From Azorhizobium doebereinerae UFLA1-100 (GTDB taxonomy: Bacteria > Pseudomonadota > Alphaproteobacteria > Rhizobiales > Xanthobacteraceae): 64,000 nt of DNA. The stretch is from the NCBI RefSeq assembly GCF_000473085.1, contig NZ_AXBA01000017.1:62001-126000 (forward strand). The letters are read 5' to 3'. The notes under the pieces are model-generated. The model was not told where the DNA came from. It saw only the letters and a list, made by a program, of their open reading frames with translations, and did no database searches. The position numbers and the translations under genes are program-made. Position 1 is the stretch's first letter; each line of letters opens with the position of its first letter. Below, piece after piece: positions 32,266 through 43,827 of this stretch.

Positions 32266-32313
32266 CTCAATTTGAAAGTCGGCAAGGTATTGGCTGGCCC
32301 GCCTCGCCCGGCC

Positions 32314-35088
32314 TCAGGCGAAGCGGCCGTGGCAGTGCTTGAACTTCTTGCCAGAGCCGCAGGGGCAGGCCTCGTTGCGGCCCACCTTGCCCCAGGTCGA
32401 GGGGTCGTTGGGATCGCGGTCGGCCACCGCCACGTCGCCGGCCAGCGCCAGTTCCGGCCGCACGCCGATGGCGGCCCCGCTGCTCGCCAGTTCGTCCTCG
32501 CCGGTGGAGGCGTCGATGTGATGCGCCTCCATGGGGGGCAGTTCCGTGGGCTGGGGCGTCGAGACGATCTCCACCCGCATCAGCTGGGCGGTGACGATCT
32601 CGCGCAGCCGGCCGAGCATGGCGGCGAACAGCTGGAAGGCTTCCGACTTGTATTCGTTGAGCGGATCGCGCTGGCCGTAGCCGCGCAGCCCGATCACCTG
32701 GCGCAGGTGGTCCAGCATGGCGATGTGCTCGCGCCAGAGGTGATCCAGCGTTTGCAGCAGGATCGACTTCTCCACGTAGCGCATCAGCTCGGGGCCGTAC
32801 TGGCCGCTCTTGGCCGCCATCCACTCGTCGGCCTTCTGGATCACGCGCTCGGTGACTTCCGGCCCGCCGATGCCTTCCTCCTTCGCCCAGTCCTCGATGG
32901 GAAGGGCGAGGGTGAGCACGTCGCGCACCGCGAAGTCGAGACCCTTCACATCCCATTGCTCGGGATAGGAATTGACTGGGATGTACTTGGCGACGAGATC
33001 GGTGATGACGTCGTGGCGCATGTCCTCGACGGTCTCGGCGACGTCGTCGTCGTTCATCAGCTCCACGCGCTGCTCGAACACCACCTTGCGCTGGTCGTTG
33101 AGCACGTCGTCATACTTCAGCAGGTTCTTGCGGATGTCGTAGTTGCGAGCCTCGACCTTCTGCTGCGCCTTTTCCAGGGCCCGGTTGATCCAGGGATGGA
33201 TGATCGCCTCGCCTTCCTTCAGGCCGAGGCGCTTGAGCATGCCTTCCAGCCGGTCAGAGCCGAAGATCCGCATCAGGTCGTCTTCGAGCGACAAGAAGAA
33301 CTTCGAATGGCCGGGGTCGCCCTGACGGCCGGAGCGGCCGCGCAACTGGTTGTCGATGCGCCGGCTCTCGTGGCGCTCGGTGCCGAGCACATAGAGGCCG
33401 CCGGCATCCAGCGCCTGCTGCTTGAGGACCGCGATCTCGTCGCGGATCTTCTGCTCGGCCGCCTCGCGCTCCGGTCCGGCCGGAAGTTCGCCCAGTTCCT
33501 GGGCGATGCGCATCTCCAGATTGCCGCCGAGCTGGATGTCCGTGCCACGGCCGGCCATGTTGGTGGCGATGGTCACGGCACCGGGCACGCCGGCCTGGGA
33601 GACGATGAAGGCTTCCTGCTCGTGGTAGCGGGCGTTCAGCACCGCGAAGCTGCGCCCGTCCGAGGCCGTGGTGAAGGCCTTGGCGTCGGAAAAGTCCTTC
33701 TGGCGGAAGCCGGCTTCCTTCAGCCGCTCGGCCAGCAGTTCGGACTTCTCGATGGAGGTGGTGCCCACGAGCACCGGCTGCTTGCGCTCCGCGCATTCGT
33801 CGATGAGCTTGACGATGGCGTCATACTTCTCCCGCGTGGTGCGGTAGACCTCGTCGTCGTCGTCGATGCGCTGGACCTTCCGGTTGGTGGGCACTTCCAC
33901 CACGTCCAGCTTGTAGATGTCGGAGAATTCGGACGCCTCGGTGGAGGCCGTTCCGGTCATACCGCCGAGCTTTTCGTACAGGCGGAAATAATTCTGGAAA
34001 GTGATGGAGGCCAGCGTCTGGTTTTCCGGCTGGACGGTGACCCGCTCCTTGGCCTCCAGCGCCTGGTGCAGCCCTTCCGAATAGCGCCGGCCCGGCATCA
34101 TGCGGCCGGTGAACTCGTCGATGATGACCACTTCATCGTTGCGCACGATGTAATCCTTGTCCCGCTGGAACAAGGTATGCGCGCGCAGCGCCTGGTTGAC
34201 GTGGTGGACCACCGAGACGTTCTCGATGTCGTAGAGCGAGTCGGACTTCAGCAGGCCGGCGTCGCGCAGCGTCTGCTCCATCTTCTCCATGCCGGCTTCG
34301 GTCATGGCGACGGAGCGCTGCTTCTCATCCACGTCATAATCGCCCTTGGCGAGGCCCGGGATGAACTTGTCGATGGTGTTGTAGAAATCCGAGCGGTCGT
34401 CGAGCGGGCCGGAAATGATGAGCGGCGTGCGCGCCTCGTCCACCAGGATCGAGTCCACCTCGTCCACGATGGCGTAGAAGTGCGGGCGCTGCACCATCTG
34501 GGCGCGCTCATACTTCATGTTGTCGCGCAGGTAATCGAAGCCCAGCTCGTTGTTGGTGGCATAGGTCACGTCGCACTGGTAGGCGGCGCGGCGCTGGTCG
34601 TCGTCGAGGCCGTGGACGATGATGCCGGTGGTGAGCCCGAGGAAGCCGTAGATGCGCGCCATCCATTCGGCGTCGCGCTTGGCGAGATAGTCGTTGACGG
34701 TGACGACGTGCACGCCCTTGCCGGCGAGCGCATTCAGATAGACCGGCAGGGTCGCCACAAGCGTCTTGCCTTCGCCGGTGCGCATCTCGGCGATGCCGGC
34801 ATCGTGCAGGACCATGCCGCCGATGAGCTGCACGTCGAACGGGCGCAGCCCCAGCACGCGCTTGGCCGCCTCGCGCACGGTTGCGAACGCCGGCACCAGC
34901 AGGTCGTCCAGGGTCTTGCCCTCGGCGATCTGCTGGCGGAATTCCTGCGTCCGCCCCCGAAGCTGTTCGTCGGTGAGCTTGGCGATCTCCGGTTCAAGCC
35001 GGTTGATGGCCTCCACGGTGGGGCGATAGCCGCGGACCCGGCGATCGTTCGCGGAGCCGAAAATCTTGCGGGCAAGTCCACCAAGCAT
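32314..35088 (-). CDS. secA: Preprotein translocase ATPase SecA
   Basis: A 924-residue SecA. It has Walker A TGEGKT (104-109), DEAD-type motif [21 protein letters not shown], the preprotein crosslinking domain, motif [20 protein letters not shown]-like motif VI ([18 protein letters not shown]), the helical scaffold and the C-terminal zinc site [14 protein letters not shown] that binds SecB and lipids. It drives protein export through SecYEG. Length is normal for alphaproteobacteria. It is a single gene with its own promoter in the 424-base space on its 5' side. Confidence 0.97.
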   Translation of the reverse strand: MLGGLARKIFGSANDRRVRGYRPTVEAINRLEPEIAKLTDEQLRGRTQEFRQQIAEGKTLDDLLVPAFATVREAAKRVLGLRPFDVQLIGGMVLHDAGIAEMRTGEGKTLVATLPVYLNALAGKGVHVVTVNDYLAKRDAEWMARIYGFLGLTTGIIVHGLDDDQRRAAYQCDVTYATNNELGFDYLRDNMKYERAQMVQRPHFYAIVDEVDSILVDEARTPLIISGPLDDRSDFYNTIDKFIPGLAKGDYDVDEKQRSVAMTEAGMEKMEQTLRDAGLLKSDSLYDIENVSVVHHVNQALRAHTLFQRDKDYIVRNDEVVIIDEFTGRMMPGRRYSEGLHQALEAKERVTVQPENQTLASITFQNYFRLYEKLGGMTGTASTEASEFSDIYKLDVVEVPTNRKVQRIDDDDEVYRTTREKYDAIVKLIDECAERKQPVLVGTTSIEKSELLAERLKEAGFRQKDFSDAKAFTTASDGRSFAVLNARYHEQEAFIVSQAGVPGAVTIATNMAGRGTDIQLGGNLEMRIAQELGELPAGPEREAAEQKIRDEIAVLKQQALDAGGLYVLGTERHESRRIDNQLRGRSGRQGDPGHSKFFLSLEDDLMRIFGSDRLEGMLKRLGLKEGEAIIHPWINRALEKAQQKVEARNYDIRKNLLKYDDVLNDQRKVVFEQRVELMNDDDVAETVEDMRHDVITDLVAKYIPVNSYPEQWDVKGLDFAVRDVLTLALPIEDWAKEEGIGGPEVTERVIQKADEWMAAKSGQYGPELMRYVEKSILLQTLDHLWREHIAMLDHLRQVIGLRGYGQRDPLNEYKSEAFQLFAAMLGRLREIVTAQLMRVEIVSTPQPTELPPMEAHHIDASTGEDELASSGAAIGVRPELALAGDVAVADRDPNDPSTWGKVGRNEACPCGSGKKFKHCHGRFA

Positions 35089-35512
35089 CTGTCGCGTCTC
35101 TTATCCGTGCCGTCCTGACGTCAGCGAAGGGCGGAGACGGCCGCCGGACCCTCCGGGAAAGCGCCCTCATCGACGCGCAATAGGGCGTCAGCAAGTCCGC
35201 TGGGTATTATCGGCATCGGCTGCGGCGATTAGGCCACACCCGGCCGAAAAACGCCGCGACGGGCTGCCTGACACGCCGCCCGGAGACTTATGAACGGGTC
35301 GCCGGCTTGTCAATGCGAGGAGCCCGGGAAATGCGGCGCGGCGCGCTTTCCGTTGCCCTGGGCGGACTCCGGTAGCTTCATGCCGCCGCCCTGGCGAAGC
35401 TGCCGGAGCGTCACACCCTGCTACGATCCTCCGACGAGACGCACGGGACGCTCATGGACACGGAGCGGGCGCGCTGCGTAGTATCCGGCGGGTTTGACGT
35501 CGGGGGACGGTG
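35089..35512. other. Divergent intergenic region between secA and the RND operon
   Basis: 424 bases with no supported gene. It contains a perfect CTGACGTCAG palindrome at 35115-35124, close to the secA start. It also has a 10-bp imperfect hairpin (35370-35379 with 35396-35405, one G-T wobble) about 110 bases before the RND adaptor gene. The AT-richer stretch at 35170-35235 may carry promoters for both sides. No regulator gene for the pump is adjacent, which is unusual for RND operons. Confidence 0.5.
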
Positions 35513-36757
35513 ATGACGGTTTGCGTGCGGTTTGCGGGGCGGGTTGACGAGATGTTCCGCGGACGGCTGGGCCGTGTGCTGTGGCCCGCGCTGGCCGTCC
35601 TCGCGGTGGCCGGCTGTAACGAGAAGAACGAGTACGTCGCCCCGCCGCCGCCGACCGTGACGGTCGCTCCGGCGCTCCAGCAGCCGGTGACGCGCTACCT
35701 GGAGCTCACCGGCAACACGGCCTCCATCAATACCGTGGACCTCAACGCCCGCGTGCAGGGGTTCCTGACCAGCATCAATTACCAGGATGGCGCCCTGGTG
35801 AAGAAGGGGACGACCCTCTTCGTCATCGAGCAGGACCAGTACAAGGCCGACGTGGATCAGGCCAAGGCGACGCTCGCCGCCAAGCAGGCGGCGCAGGTCC
35901 AGGCCGAAGCCGAGTTCAACCGGCAGAACCAACTCGCCAAGCAGGACTTCGCCTCGCAGGCCACCCTCGACCAGGCGCGCGCCAAGCGCGACGGCGCGGT
36001 GGCCGACGTGCAGAACGCCCAGGCCAGCCTCGTGCTGGCCGAAATCAACCTCGGCTATACCGAGGTGCGTGCGCCGTTCGACGGCGTGGTGACGGCGCAT
36101 CTTCAGGATGTCGGCGCGCTGGTCGGCTACGGCAGCCCCACCAAGCTTGCCACCATCGTCGAGGTGGACCCGATCTATGTGTGGTTCACCCTGTCCGAGA
36201 CACAGGTGCTGCGCATCAAGGAGGGTCTTGCCAAGATGGGCAAGACCCTGCGCAGCGTGCAGGCCGACCTGAACAACATCAGCGTCGAGATCGGCCTCCA
36301 GACGGAGGAGGGCTACCCCCATAAGGGCAAGCTCGACTATATCGCACCCCAGGTGGACCCCAATACCGGCACGCTGACGGTGCGCGCGATCTTCGAGAAC
36401 AAGGATCTCTCCCTCATTCCCGGCCTGTTCGCCCGCATCCGCCTGCCGCTGGGCCCGTCGAGCGAGACGGTTCTGGTGCTCGATTCGACCATCGGCACGA
36501 ACCAGAGCGGCAGCTATGTGCTGACCGTCGGCGCCGACGGCGTGGTGAAGCAGACCAACGTGGGCCTCGGGCAGATCCAGGGCCAGGGCCTGCGGGCCGT
36601 GACCGCCGGCCTCGCCAAGGGCGACCAGGTGATCGTCAACGGCATGCAGCGCGCGGTCCCCGGTTCCAAGGTGACGGTGCAGCAGGGCGCCATGGTGGCC
36701 GAGGAGCCGAAGAAACCGATCGCCCCCGCCGCGGCTCCGTCCGCGCCGAAGAACTGA
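35513..36757 (+). CDS. RND efflux periplasmic adaptor (membrane fusion) lipoprotein
   Basis: A 414-residue adaptor with a lipobox (LAVAGC, cysteine at about residue 35 from this start), so it is lipid-anchored to the inner membrane. The barrel/lipoyl half is LNARVQGFLTSINYQDGALVKKGTTLFVIEQDQY, a coiled-coil hairpin is at about 105-165, and the return half is YTEVRAPFDGVVTAH. The beta-barrel and membrane-proximal domains follow, ending in a Pro/Ala-rich tail. It is AcrA/MexA-like and pairs with the pump 32 bases downstream. ATG 35552 gives a more conventional 22-residue signal and is an equally plausible start. Confidence 0.92.
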   Translation: MTVCVRFAGRVDEMFRGRLGRVLWPALAVLAVAGCNEKNEYVAPPPPTVTVAPALQQPVTRYLELTGNTASINTVDLNARVQGFLTSINYQDGALVKKGTTLFVIEQDQYKADVDQAKATLAAKQAAQVQAEAEFNRQNQLAKQDFASQATLDQARAKRDGAVADVQNAQASLVLAEINLGYTEVRAPFDGVVTAHLQDVGALVGYGSPTKLATIVEVDPIYVWFTLSETQVLRIKEGLAKMGKTLRSVQADLNNISVEIGLQTEEGYPHKGKLDYIAPQVDPNTGTLTVRAIFENKDLSLIPGLFARIRLPLGPSSETVLVLDSTIGTNQSGSYVLTVGADGVVKQTNVGLGQIQGQGLRAVTAGLAKGDQVIVNGMQRAVPGSKVTVQQGAMVAEEPKKPIAPAAAPSAPKN

Positions 36758-36789
36758 GCATCAGGCCCTCTCGCACCTAGGCGGCGATC

Positions 36790-39700
36790 ATGATTTCGCG
36801 CTTTTTCATCGAGCGGCCCGTCCTGGCGAACGTGCTCGCGCTCTTCTTCGTCCTGATCGGTGCCGTGTGCGTGCTGCGCCTGCCGGTGGCGCAGTACCCC
36901 AATATCGTCCCGCCCACGGTGACGGTGACGGTGAGCTATCCCGGCGCCAGCGCCAAGACCATGGTGGACACGGTCGCCCTGCCGATCGAGCAGCAGGTGA
37001 ACGGCGTCGAGGGCATGCTCTACATGCAGTCCTGGTCGGCGAGCGACGGCACCTACACGCTGGTCGTCACCTTCGCCATCGGCACCGACCCCAACATGGC
37101 GCAGGTGCTGGTGCAGAACCGGGTCTCCATCGCCATGGCCTCGCTGCCCCAGTCGGTGCAGCAGCAGGGCGTGACCGTGCTCCAGAAGGGCACGTCGATC
37201 CTGGAGTTCGTGGCGCTGACCTCGCCCGACGGCAGCTATGACGGCCTCTATCTGTCCAACTACGCCATCATCAATATCCAGAACGAACTGGCCCGGCTCG
37301 ACGGCGTCGGCAACGTCTTCATCTTCGGCGCCGGCGAATATGCCATGCGCGTCTGGCTCGACCCGGACCGGATGCAGGCCTTCGGCCTGACGCCCTCCGA
37401 CGTCACCAACGCCATCAAGGGGCAGAGCCAGGAGGTCACCGCGGGCCAGACCGGCATGCCGCCGTCGCCCGCCAACACGGCGTTCCAGTACACGGTGAAC
37501 ATCCGGGGCCGCCTCAGCGACGTGCCCGACTATGAGAACATCATCGTCAAGGTGGACAACCAGGACGGCGGCCGGATCATCCGCGTGCGGGATGTGGGCC
37601 GGGTCGAGCTGGGCGCCCAGAGCTACAGCAAGACCTTCACCCTCGACAACAAGCCGGCCACCGGCATCGCCATCTTCCAGCTGCCGAGCGCCAACGCGCT
37701 CGACGTGGCAGCGCGGGTGAAGGCGAAGATGGAAGACCTGAAGGCCAACTTCCCGCAGGGCGTCGCCTACGAAATTCCGTTCGACACCACGCGCTTCGTC
37801 TCGGCCTCCATCGATGAAGTCTACAAGACGCTCTACGAAGCCGGCATCCTCGTGCTGGTGGTCATCATCCTGTTCCTGCAGGATTGGAGAGCGACGCTGG
37901 TGCCCGCCACCACCGTGCCGGTGACCATCATCGGCGCCTTCGCGGCCATGGCGGCGCTGGGCTTCACCATCAATCTGTCGACCCTGTTCGCGCTCATCCT
38001 CGCCATCGGCATTGTGGTGGACGACGCCATCGTGATCGTGGAGGGCGTGGCGCGGCACATCGAAGAAGGCATGGAGGGCAGGGCGGCGGCCGAAAAGGCC
38101 ATGGACGAACTGTTCGGGCCCGTGATCGGCATCACCCTGGTGTTGATGTCGGTGTTCCTGCCGGCCTCCTTCATTCCCGGCCTCACCGGCCAGATGTTCA
38201 AGCAGTTCGCGCTGGTCATCGCGGCCACCGCGCTGATCTCGGCCATCAATGCGGCGACGCTGAAGCCGACGCAGTGCGCCCTATGGCTGCGCCCGCCGAC
38301 CCCGCCGGAGAAGCGCAACGCCTTCTATCGCGGCTTCAACGCGGTCTACGATCGCTGCGAGCATTGGTATGCCGGCCTGATGGATCGCATGGTGCATCGC
38401 GCCGGCCTGATGGTGGTGGTGGCCCTGGTGCTGATCGGCATCGCCGGCTACGGCCTCACCCGCGTACCCACCTCCTTCCTGCCCATCGAGGACCAGGGCT
38501 ATTTCGTGCTCGCTGTCCAACTGCCGGACGGCGCCTCCACCGAGCGCTCCAACGCGGTGGTCGCGAAGGTCTCGGAGATCGCCAAGAAGATCCCCGGCGT
38601 CGCTTCCGTGATTGGCATCACCGGCATCTCGGCGCTGGACAACAATGCCTCGCTCAGCAGCGCCGGCGTGCTCTACGTGACGCTGAACGACTGGGGGGGG
38701 CGCGACAAGCAGAAGGGGCAGGACCTGCTCTCGCTGTACAATCGCTTCAACGCCGAGATGGGCAAGATCGAGGAGGCGAACGTCGCGGTCCTCGTGCCGC
38801 CGGCCATCCAGGGCATTGGCAACGCCGCCGGCTTCACCATGCAGCCGCAGATCCGCGACGGCAATTTCGACTACGAACTGCTGGACAAGGTGGCGCAGGC
38901 CATCATCGAGCGCGGGCAGGCGCAGTCCGCGCTGTCCCACCTGTCCACCTCGTTCCGGGTGAGCGCGCCGCAGCTCCAGGTGGACGTGAACCGCATCAAG
39001 GCCGAGACGCTCGGCATCACGGTGGATCAGGTGTTCAACGCCATCTCCACCTATGTGGGATCGAGCTACATCACCCAGATCAACAAGTTCGGCAACGTGT
39101 TCCAGGTCTATGCGCAGGCGGATTCGAAGTACCGCGTGCGGCCTGAGGATCTGAACACGCTGAAGGTGAAGGCCGGCAACGGCACCATGGTTCCGCTGGG
39201 CACGCTGATCGATATCCGCGTCGTCCCCGGCGCGCCGTTGATCTCGCTTTACAATGTCTATCCGACCGCGACCATCGTCGGCACCAATGCCGCCGGCTTC
39301 TCTTCCGGCCAGGCGCTGACCCTGATGGAGCAGATCGCCAAGGCCACCCTGCCGCCGGGCATGGGCTTCGAATGGACCGCCATGTCCTACCAGGAGAAGC
39401 AGGTCGGGTCGCAGATGTACTACGTCTTCGCCCTCGCCATCCTGCTGGTCTACATGGTGCTGGCGGGCCAGTATGAGAGCTGGATCCAGCCGCTCTCGGT
39501 CATTCTGGCGGTGCCTCTGGCGCTGCTTGGCACCGTGGGCGCGCTCTTGGGGCTGGGGGTCGCCAACAACCTCTACACCCAGATCGGCCTGGTGCTGCTG
39601 ATCGCGCTGGCGTCGAAGAACGCCATCCTGATCGTGGAATATGCCCGCGAAAAACGCGCCGAGGGCATGGACATCACCGCGGCGGCGGTGGAGGCGGCAC

Positions 39701-40011
39701 GGCTGCGGTTCCGCCCGATCCTCATGACCTCCTTCGCCTTCATCCTCGGCGTGCTGCCGCTGGTCTTCGCCACCGGCGCCGGCGCCAATTCGCGCAAGTC
39801 CATCGGCATCGCCGTGGTCTCGGGCATGCTGGCGTCCACCTGCCTGGCGGTGCTGTTCGTGCCGTCCTTCTATACGGTGCTCCAGCGCTTCGAGGAGAAG
39901 TTCCTCAAGAAGGCGCCCCCCGCCCATGGCGGATCCGGCCAGGGTGCCCCCCCGCCCGGCGGGGACAAGGGGCCGATCACCGAAGGCGGCGGAGCTCCCG
40001 TGTCCGCATGA
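36790..40011 (+). CDS. RND multidrug efflux pump, HAE1 family (AcrB/MexB-like)
   Basis: A 1073-residue twelve-helix pump. It opens MISRFFIERPVLANVLALFF. The proton-relay acids of helix 4 are present (GIVVDDAIVIVEG, D411-D412), as is the helix 10 lysine (ASKNAILIVEYA, K943). Large porter loops follow helices 1 and 7. The last 35 residues are Gly/Pro-rich. It expels hydrophobic or amphiphilic compounds with the adaptor upstream and a TolC-type channel encoded elsewhere. An 8-bp stem hairpin follows the stop. Confidence 0.95.
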   Translation: MISRFFIERPVLANVLALFFVLIGAVCVLRLPVAQYPNIVPPTVTVTVSYPGASAKTMVDTVALPIEQQVNGVEGMLYMQSWSASDGTYTLVVTFAIGTDPNMAQVLVQNRVSIAMASLPQSVQQQGVTVLQKGTSILEFVALTSPDGSYDGLYLSNYAIINIQNELARLDGVGNVFIFGAGEYAMRVWLDPDRMQAFGLTPSDVTNAIKGQSQEVTAGQTGMPPSPANTAFQYTVNIRGRLSDVPDYENIIVKVDNQDGGRIIRVRDVGRVELGAQSYSKTFTLDNKPATGIAIFQLPSANALDVAARVKAKMEDLKANFPQGVAYEIPFDTTRFVSASIDEVYKTLYEAGILVLVVIILFLQDWRATLVPATTVPVTIIGAFAAMAALGFTINLSTLFALILAIGIVVDDAIVIVEGVARHIEEGMEGRAAAEKAMDELFGPVIGITLVLMSVFLPASFIPGLTGQMFKQFALVIAATALISAINAATLKPTQCALWLRPPTPPEKRNAFYRGFNAVYDRCEHWYAGLMDRMVHRAGLMVVVALVLIGIAGYGLTRVPTSFLPIEDQGYFVLAVQLPDGASTERSNAVVAKVSEIAKKIPGVASVIGITGISALDNNASLSSAGVLYVTLNDWGGRDKQKGQDLLSLYNRFNAEMGKIEEANVAVLVPPAIQGIGNAAGFTMQPQIRDGNFDYELLDKVAQAIIERGQAQSALSHLSTSFRVSAPQLQVDVNRIKAETLGITVDQVFNAISTYVGSSYITQINKFGNVFQVYAQADSKYRVRPEDLNTLKVKAGNGTMVPLGTLIDIRVVPGAPLISLYNVYPTATIVGTNAAGFSSGQALTLMEQIAKATLPPGMGFEWTAMSYQEKQVGSQMYYVFALAILLVYMVLAGQYESWIQPLSVILAVPLALLGTVGALLGLGVANNLYTQIGLVLLIALASKNAILIVEYAREKRAEGMDITAAAVEAARLRFRPILMTSFAFILGVLPLVFATGAGANSRKSIGIAVVSGMLASTCLAVLFVPSFYTVLQRFEEKFLKKAPPAHGGSGQGAPPPGGDKGPITEGGGAPVSA

Positions 40012-40017
40012 CGGAAC

Positions 40018-40042
40018 GGCGCCGGGTCATTCATCCGGCGCC
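40018..40042 (+). terminator. Hairpin after the RND pump gene
   Basis: GGCGCCGG (40018-40025) and CCGGCGCC (40035-40042) form a perfect 8-bp stem with loop GTCATTCAT, seven bases after the stop codon. T-rich sequence (GTCTTT) follows at a distance. Confidence 0.5.
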
Positions 40043-40175
40043 ATTCGCCGTCTTTGCGATGGCCGCCAATGGTGCCTCCCAAAGCGGCAGCACCCGCCAC
40101 AAAGTCGAGCTTTCTCGGTTGCAACCCCTTGTTTAACCTTGGGCGAAGCTGCCCGCCGACCTCTGGTGATTTCTG

Positions 40176-43100
40176 ATGTCCATTCTTGCCAATCTGCATC
40201 ATGTTACCAGTTATAGCTATGACAAGCCGGTGGCGCTCGGTCCCCAGATCATCCGCCTGCGGCCCGCGCCCCATACCCGGACGGGGATCCCGGCCTACTC
40301 GCTGAAGATTTCGCCGGCGGAGCATTTCCTCAACTGGCAGCAGGACCCGTTCGGCAACTGGCAGGCCAGGCTGGTCTTCCCGGAGAAGACCACCGAATTC
40401 AAGATCGAGGTCGATCTACTGGCGGACCTGGCGGTCATCAATCCGTTCGATTTCTTCATCGAGGACTATGCCGAGCATTTCCCCTTCGCCTACGCCCCGG
40501 AGGTGAAGGCGGAACTCACGCCCTATCTCGAGCTGGAGGACGGCGGTCCGCTGCTGGACGCCTTCGTCAAGGCCATCCCGCGCGAGAAGAAGCGCATGGT
40601 GGATTTCCTGGTCGGGCTTAACCAGAAGATCCAGGGCGACGTCGGCTATGTGATCCGCATGGAGCCCGGCGTGCAGACGCCGGACGAGACGCTGTCGAGC
40701 GCGCTCGGCTCCTGCCGTGACTCTGGCTGGCTGCTGGTGCAGGTGCTGCGCCGCCTCGGCCTCGCCGCCCGCTTCGTTTCCGGCTATCTCATCCAGCTCA
40801 AGCCGGACGTGAAGTCGCTCGACGGCCCCTCCGGCACGGAGGTGGATTTCACCGATCTTCACGCCTGGGCGGAGGTCTACCTGCCGGGCGCCGGCTGGAT
40901 CGGGCTGGACGCGACCTCCGGCCTGCTCTGCGGCGAGGGGCACATTCCCCTGGCGGCGACCCCGCACTATCGGTCGGCGGCACCGATCACCGGCCTCGTC
41001 GAGCCGGCGGAGGTGGAGTTCGGCTTCGACATGAAGGTGACCCGCGTGGCCGAGGCGCCGCGCGTCACGCTGCCGTTCTCGGACGAGAGCTGGGCGGCGC
41101 TGAACGCTCTGGGCGAGAAGGTGGACGCGGACCTCGTCGCCGACGACGTGCGCCTCACCATGGGCGGCGAGCCCACCTTCGTCTCCATTGACGATTATGA
41201 GGGCGCGGAGTGGAACACCGCCGCGCTCGGCGGCCAGAAGAGGGTGCGCGCGGACGAACTGGTCCGCCGCCTGCGCGCCCGTTTCGCCCCCGGCGGCTTG
41301 CTGCATTACGGGCAGGGCAAGTGGTATCCCGGAGAGCCGCTTCCGCGCTGGAACTTCGGCCTGTTCTGGCGGCGCGACGGCAAGCCGGTCTGGCGCGACG
41401 AGAAGCTGATCGCGGACGAGGCTCATGATTACGCCGTCGGCAAGAAGGATGCGGAGCGCTTCGCCGCCGCCCTCGCCGAACGGCTCGGCCTTGGGGCGAA
41501 ATATGTCCTGCCGGCCTATGAGGACATCGCGCACTTCCTGCTGAAGGAAGCCGCGCTGCCGGAGAATCTCGAACCCGGCGACCCCCGGCTCGACGACCCC
41601 GAGGCCCGCATCACCCTCGCCAATGCACTGGCCAAGGGCCTGAAGGACCCGGTCGGCTTCGTCATTCCGGTGCAGCGGCTGAATGCCCAGGCGGGCAGCG
41701 GCTGGCTCAGCGAAGTCTGGCGGTTCCGGCGAGGCCACCTCTTCCTGGTCCCCGGCGACAGCGCCATCGGCTTCCGCCTGCCGCTCAATTCGCTGCCGTT
41801 CCTCGCGCCTTCGGTCTATCCCTTCACCATCCCGGCCGATCCGTTCGAAGCGCGCGATCCGCTGCCCGATCCGGACGAGATGGTGCAGAGCTATCTCCGC
41901 GATGCTGCGACCGGCCATGTGCCGGCAGCCGAGCAGGCCCGGCAGAACCTGTCGAAATATCTCGCCCACTCGGAGCCAGTGGCCAATTCGGTGCGCACCG
42001 CCGTGTGCGTCGAGGCGCGCGACGGGCGGCTGTGCGTGTTCCTGCCGCCCCTGACCACGCTGGAGGATTTCCTCGACTTCATCGCGGCGGTGGAGGCGGT
42101 CGCGGCGGAACTCAAGACGCCGGTGCATCTGGAGGGCTATCCCCCGCCGTTCGATCCGCGGCTCCAGGTCATCGGCATCGCGGCCGATCCCGGCGTGCTG
42201 GAAGTGAACGTGCATCCCTCCGCCAACTGGCAGGGCTGCGTGGAGACCACGCGGATCCTCTATGAGGAAGCCCGCCTCGCCCGCCTCGGCACCGAGAAGT
42301 TCATGACCGACGGGCGCCACACCGGCACCGGCGGCGGCAACCACGTGGTGGTGGGCGGCTCCACCCCGGCGGACAGCCCGTTCCTGCGGCGGCCCGATTT
42401 GCTGCGGAGCCTCATCCTGTTCTGGCAGCGCCATCCCTCGCTGTCCTATCTGTTCTCCGGCCTGTTCATCGGCCCCACTTCGCAGCATCCGCGCATCGAC
42501 GAGGCCCGCCACGACAGCCTCTACGAGCTGGAGATCGCCCTCTCGAAGATCCCGCTTCCGGGCACCGGCCAGCCGCCGATGCCCTGGCTGGTGGACCGGC
42601 TGCTGCGCAACATCCTGATGGACGTGACCGGCAACACCCACCGCACTGAAATCTCCATCGACAAGCTCTATTCGCCGGACGGCCCGACCGGCCGCCTCGG
42701 CCTGGTGGAATTCCGCTGCTTCGAGATGCCGCCGGACTGGCGCATGAGCCTCGCCCAGCAACTGCTGCTGCGCGCGCTCATCGCCGCGCTCTGGCGCCAG
42801 CCGCTCACCGGCGGCTGCGTGCGTTGGGGCACGGCGCTGAACGACCGCTACATGCTGCCGCATTATTGCTGGGCCGATTTCCTCGACGTTCTCGATCACC
42901 TGCGGGACGCCGGCTACGATTTCGATCCCGAGTGGTTCCGGGCGCAGTTCGAGTTCCGCTTCCCGGCCTTCGGCAAGGTGCAGCGGGTCGGCGTGGACAT
43001 CGAGGTGCGCCAGGCGCTGGAGCCCTGGCACGTGCTGGGCGAGGAGGGTGCCGTCGGCGGCACGGTGCGCTACGTGGATTCCTCGGTGGAGCGCGTGCAG

Positions 43101-43508
43101 GTGAAGGTGGAGGGCTTCGTGCCCGGCCGCTACCTGCTCACCTGCAACGGCCGCCGCGTGCCGCTGACCCCCACCGGGCGCAACGGCACCTTCGTGGGCG
43201 GCGTGCGCTACAAGGCGTGGCAGCCGCCGGAGGGCCTGCACCCGACCATTCCCGTGCACACGCCCCTGGTGTTCGATCTGGTGGACACCTGGAACGGGCG
43301 CTCGCGGGGCGGCTGCGTCTACCACGTGGCCCATCCCGCGGGGCGCAATTACGAGACCTTCCCGGTCAATTCCTACGAGGCCGAGGCGCGGCGGCTGGCG
43401 CGCTTCCAGGACCATGGCCATACGCCCGGTCTGGCCTATGTCCCGGAGGAAGCCGCGCCGGACGAATTCCCGACGACGCTCGACCTGCGCCGTCCGATCG
43501 GCCTCTGA
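40176..43508 (+). CDS. Transglutaminase-like protein fused to DUF2126
   Basis: A 1110-residue protein. Residues 1-90 are the bacterial transglutaminase N-terminal domain ([23 protein letters not shown]). The transglutaminase core has the papain-like triad C180 (LGSCRDSGW), H229 ([12 protein letters not shown]) and D245 (GLDATSG). From about 300 to the end is the large DUF2126 region ([57 protein letters not shown]). Known neighbourhoods pair this protein with the ATP-grasp/alpha-E protein and a second transglutaminase, as here. It is predicted to take part in making or cleaving peptide-like bonds; its substrate is not established. Confidence 0.93.
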   Translation: MSILANLHHVTSYSYDKPVALGPQIIRLRPAPHTRTGIPAYSLKISPAEHFLNWQQDPFGNWQARLVFPEKTTEFKIEVDLLADLAVINPFDFFIEDYAEHFPFAYAPEVKAELTPYLELEDGGPLLDAFVKAIPREKKRMVDFLVGLNQKIQGDVGYVIRMEPGVQTPDETLSSALGSCRDSGWLLVQVLRRLGLAARFVSGYLIQLKPDVKSLDGPSGTEVDFTDLHAWAEVYLPGAGWIGLDATSGLLCGEGHIPLAATPHYRSAAPITGLVEPAEVEFGFDMKVTRVAEAPRVTLPFSDESWAALNALGEKVDADLVADDVRLTMGGEPTFVSIDDYEGAEWNTAALGGQKRVRADELVRRLRARFAPGGLLHYGQGKWYPGEPLPRWNFGLFWRRDGKPVWRDEKLIADEAHDYAVGKKDAERFAAALAERLGLGAKYVLPAYEDIAHFLLKEAALPENLEPGDPRLDDPEARITLANALAKGLKDPVGFVIPVQRLNAQAGSGWLSEVWRFRRGHLFLVPGDSAIGFRLPLNSLPFLAPSVYPFTIPADPFEARDPLPDPDEMVQSYLRDAATGHVPAAEQARQNLSKYLAHSEPVANSVRTAVCVEARDGRLCVFLPPLTTLEDFLDFIAAVEAVAAELKTPVHLEGYPPPFDPRLQVIGIAADPGVLEVNVHPSANWQGCVETTRILYEEARLARLGTEKFMTDGRHTGTGGGNHVVVGGSTPADSPFLRRPDLLRSLILFWQRHPSLSYLFSGLFIGPTSQHPRIDEARHDSLYELEIALSKIPLPGTGQPPMPWLVDRLLRNILMDVTGNTHRTEISIDKLYSPDGPTGRLGLVEFRCFEMPPDWRMSLAQQLLLRALIAALWRQPLTGGCVRWGTALNDRYMLPHYCWADFLDVLDHLRDAGYDFDPEWFRAQFEFRFPAFGKVQRVGVDIEVRQALEPWHVLGEEGAVGGTVRYVDSSVERVQVKVEGFVPGRYLLTCNGRRVPLTPTGRNGTFVGGVRYKAWQPPEGLHPTIPVHTPLVFDLVDTWNGRSRGGCVYHVAHPAGRNYETFPVNSYEAEARRLARFQDHGHTPGLAYVPEEAAPDEFPTTLDLRRPIGL

Positions 43509-43827
43509 CGCGTCGGGGCTTCCTCCCGAGCCGCCTGAGCATGGTGCCGATCTTCGGCTGCGGAGCGGCGTTGGATGCGGCGGCGCTTGTCTCGCGGACC
43601 ACGGCGTGATCCCCTTTCCATCGCGCGCCGCCGGCGGCGCGCGATGCCCGGTTCGCGGCCGAAGCCCGTGCATAAGCGGGCAAGCGTAGCCTGAAGGGTT
43701 AGGGAGGCGTCCGGCTTATCGTTAAGCTCTCCCTTTCGCGCCCGCAGCCTCGGGCAAGCGGACTGTTGTGAGATGGCGGATCGCGCTGCCGTGGCGGATG
43801 CGCGGGCGAGACGGGAGAGGGAAGACG
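43509..43827. other. Gap between DUF2126 gene and ATP-grasp gene
   Basis: 319 bases without a supported gene. The main feature is a perfect 28-base palindrome (43619-43646), listed separately. A second promoter for the downstream pair may lie in the T-rich stretch around 43700-43740, but no clear -35/-10 pair is visible. Confidence 0.5.
43619..43646. repeat. Perfect 28-base palindrome
   Basis: The left half CATCGCGCGCCGCC (43619-43632) is followed immediately by its reverse complement (43633-43646). The 14-bp arms have no spacer. As RNA it would form a very stable hairpin in the leader of the ATP-grasp gene or the tail of the DUF2126 gene. It could be a terminator, processing site or dimer-binding site. 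Confidence 0.7.

Noticed and set aside
43768-43827. The upstream GTG start of the ATP-grasp gene
   Set aside because: The extra 20 residues are Arg/Gly-rich and without a ribosome site, whereas GTG 43828 has a strong one and gives the usual family N-terminus.
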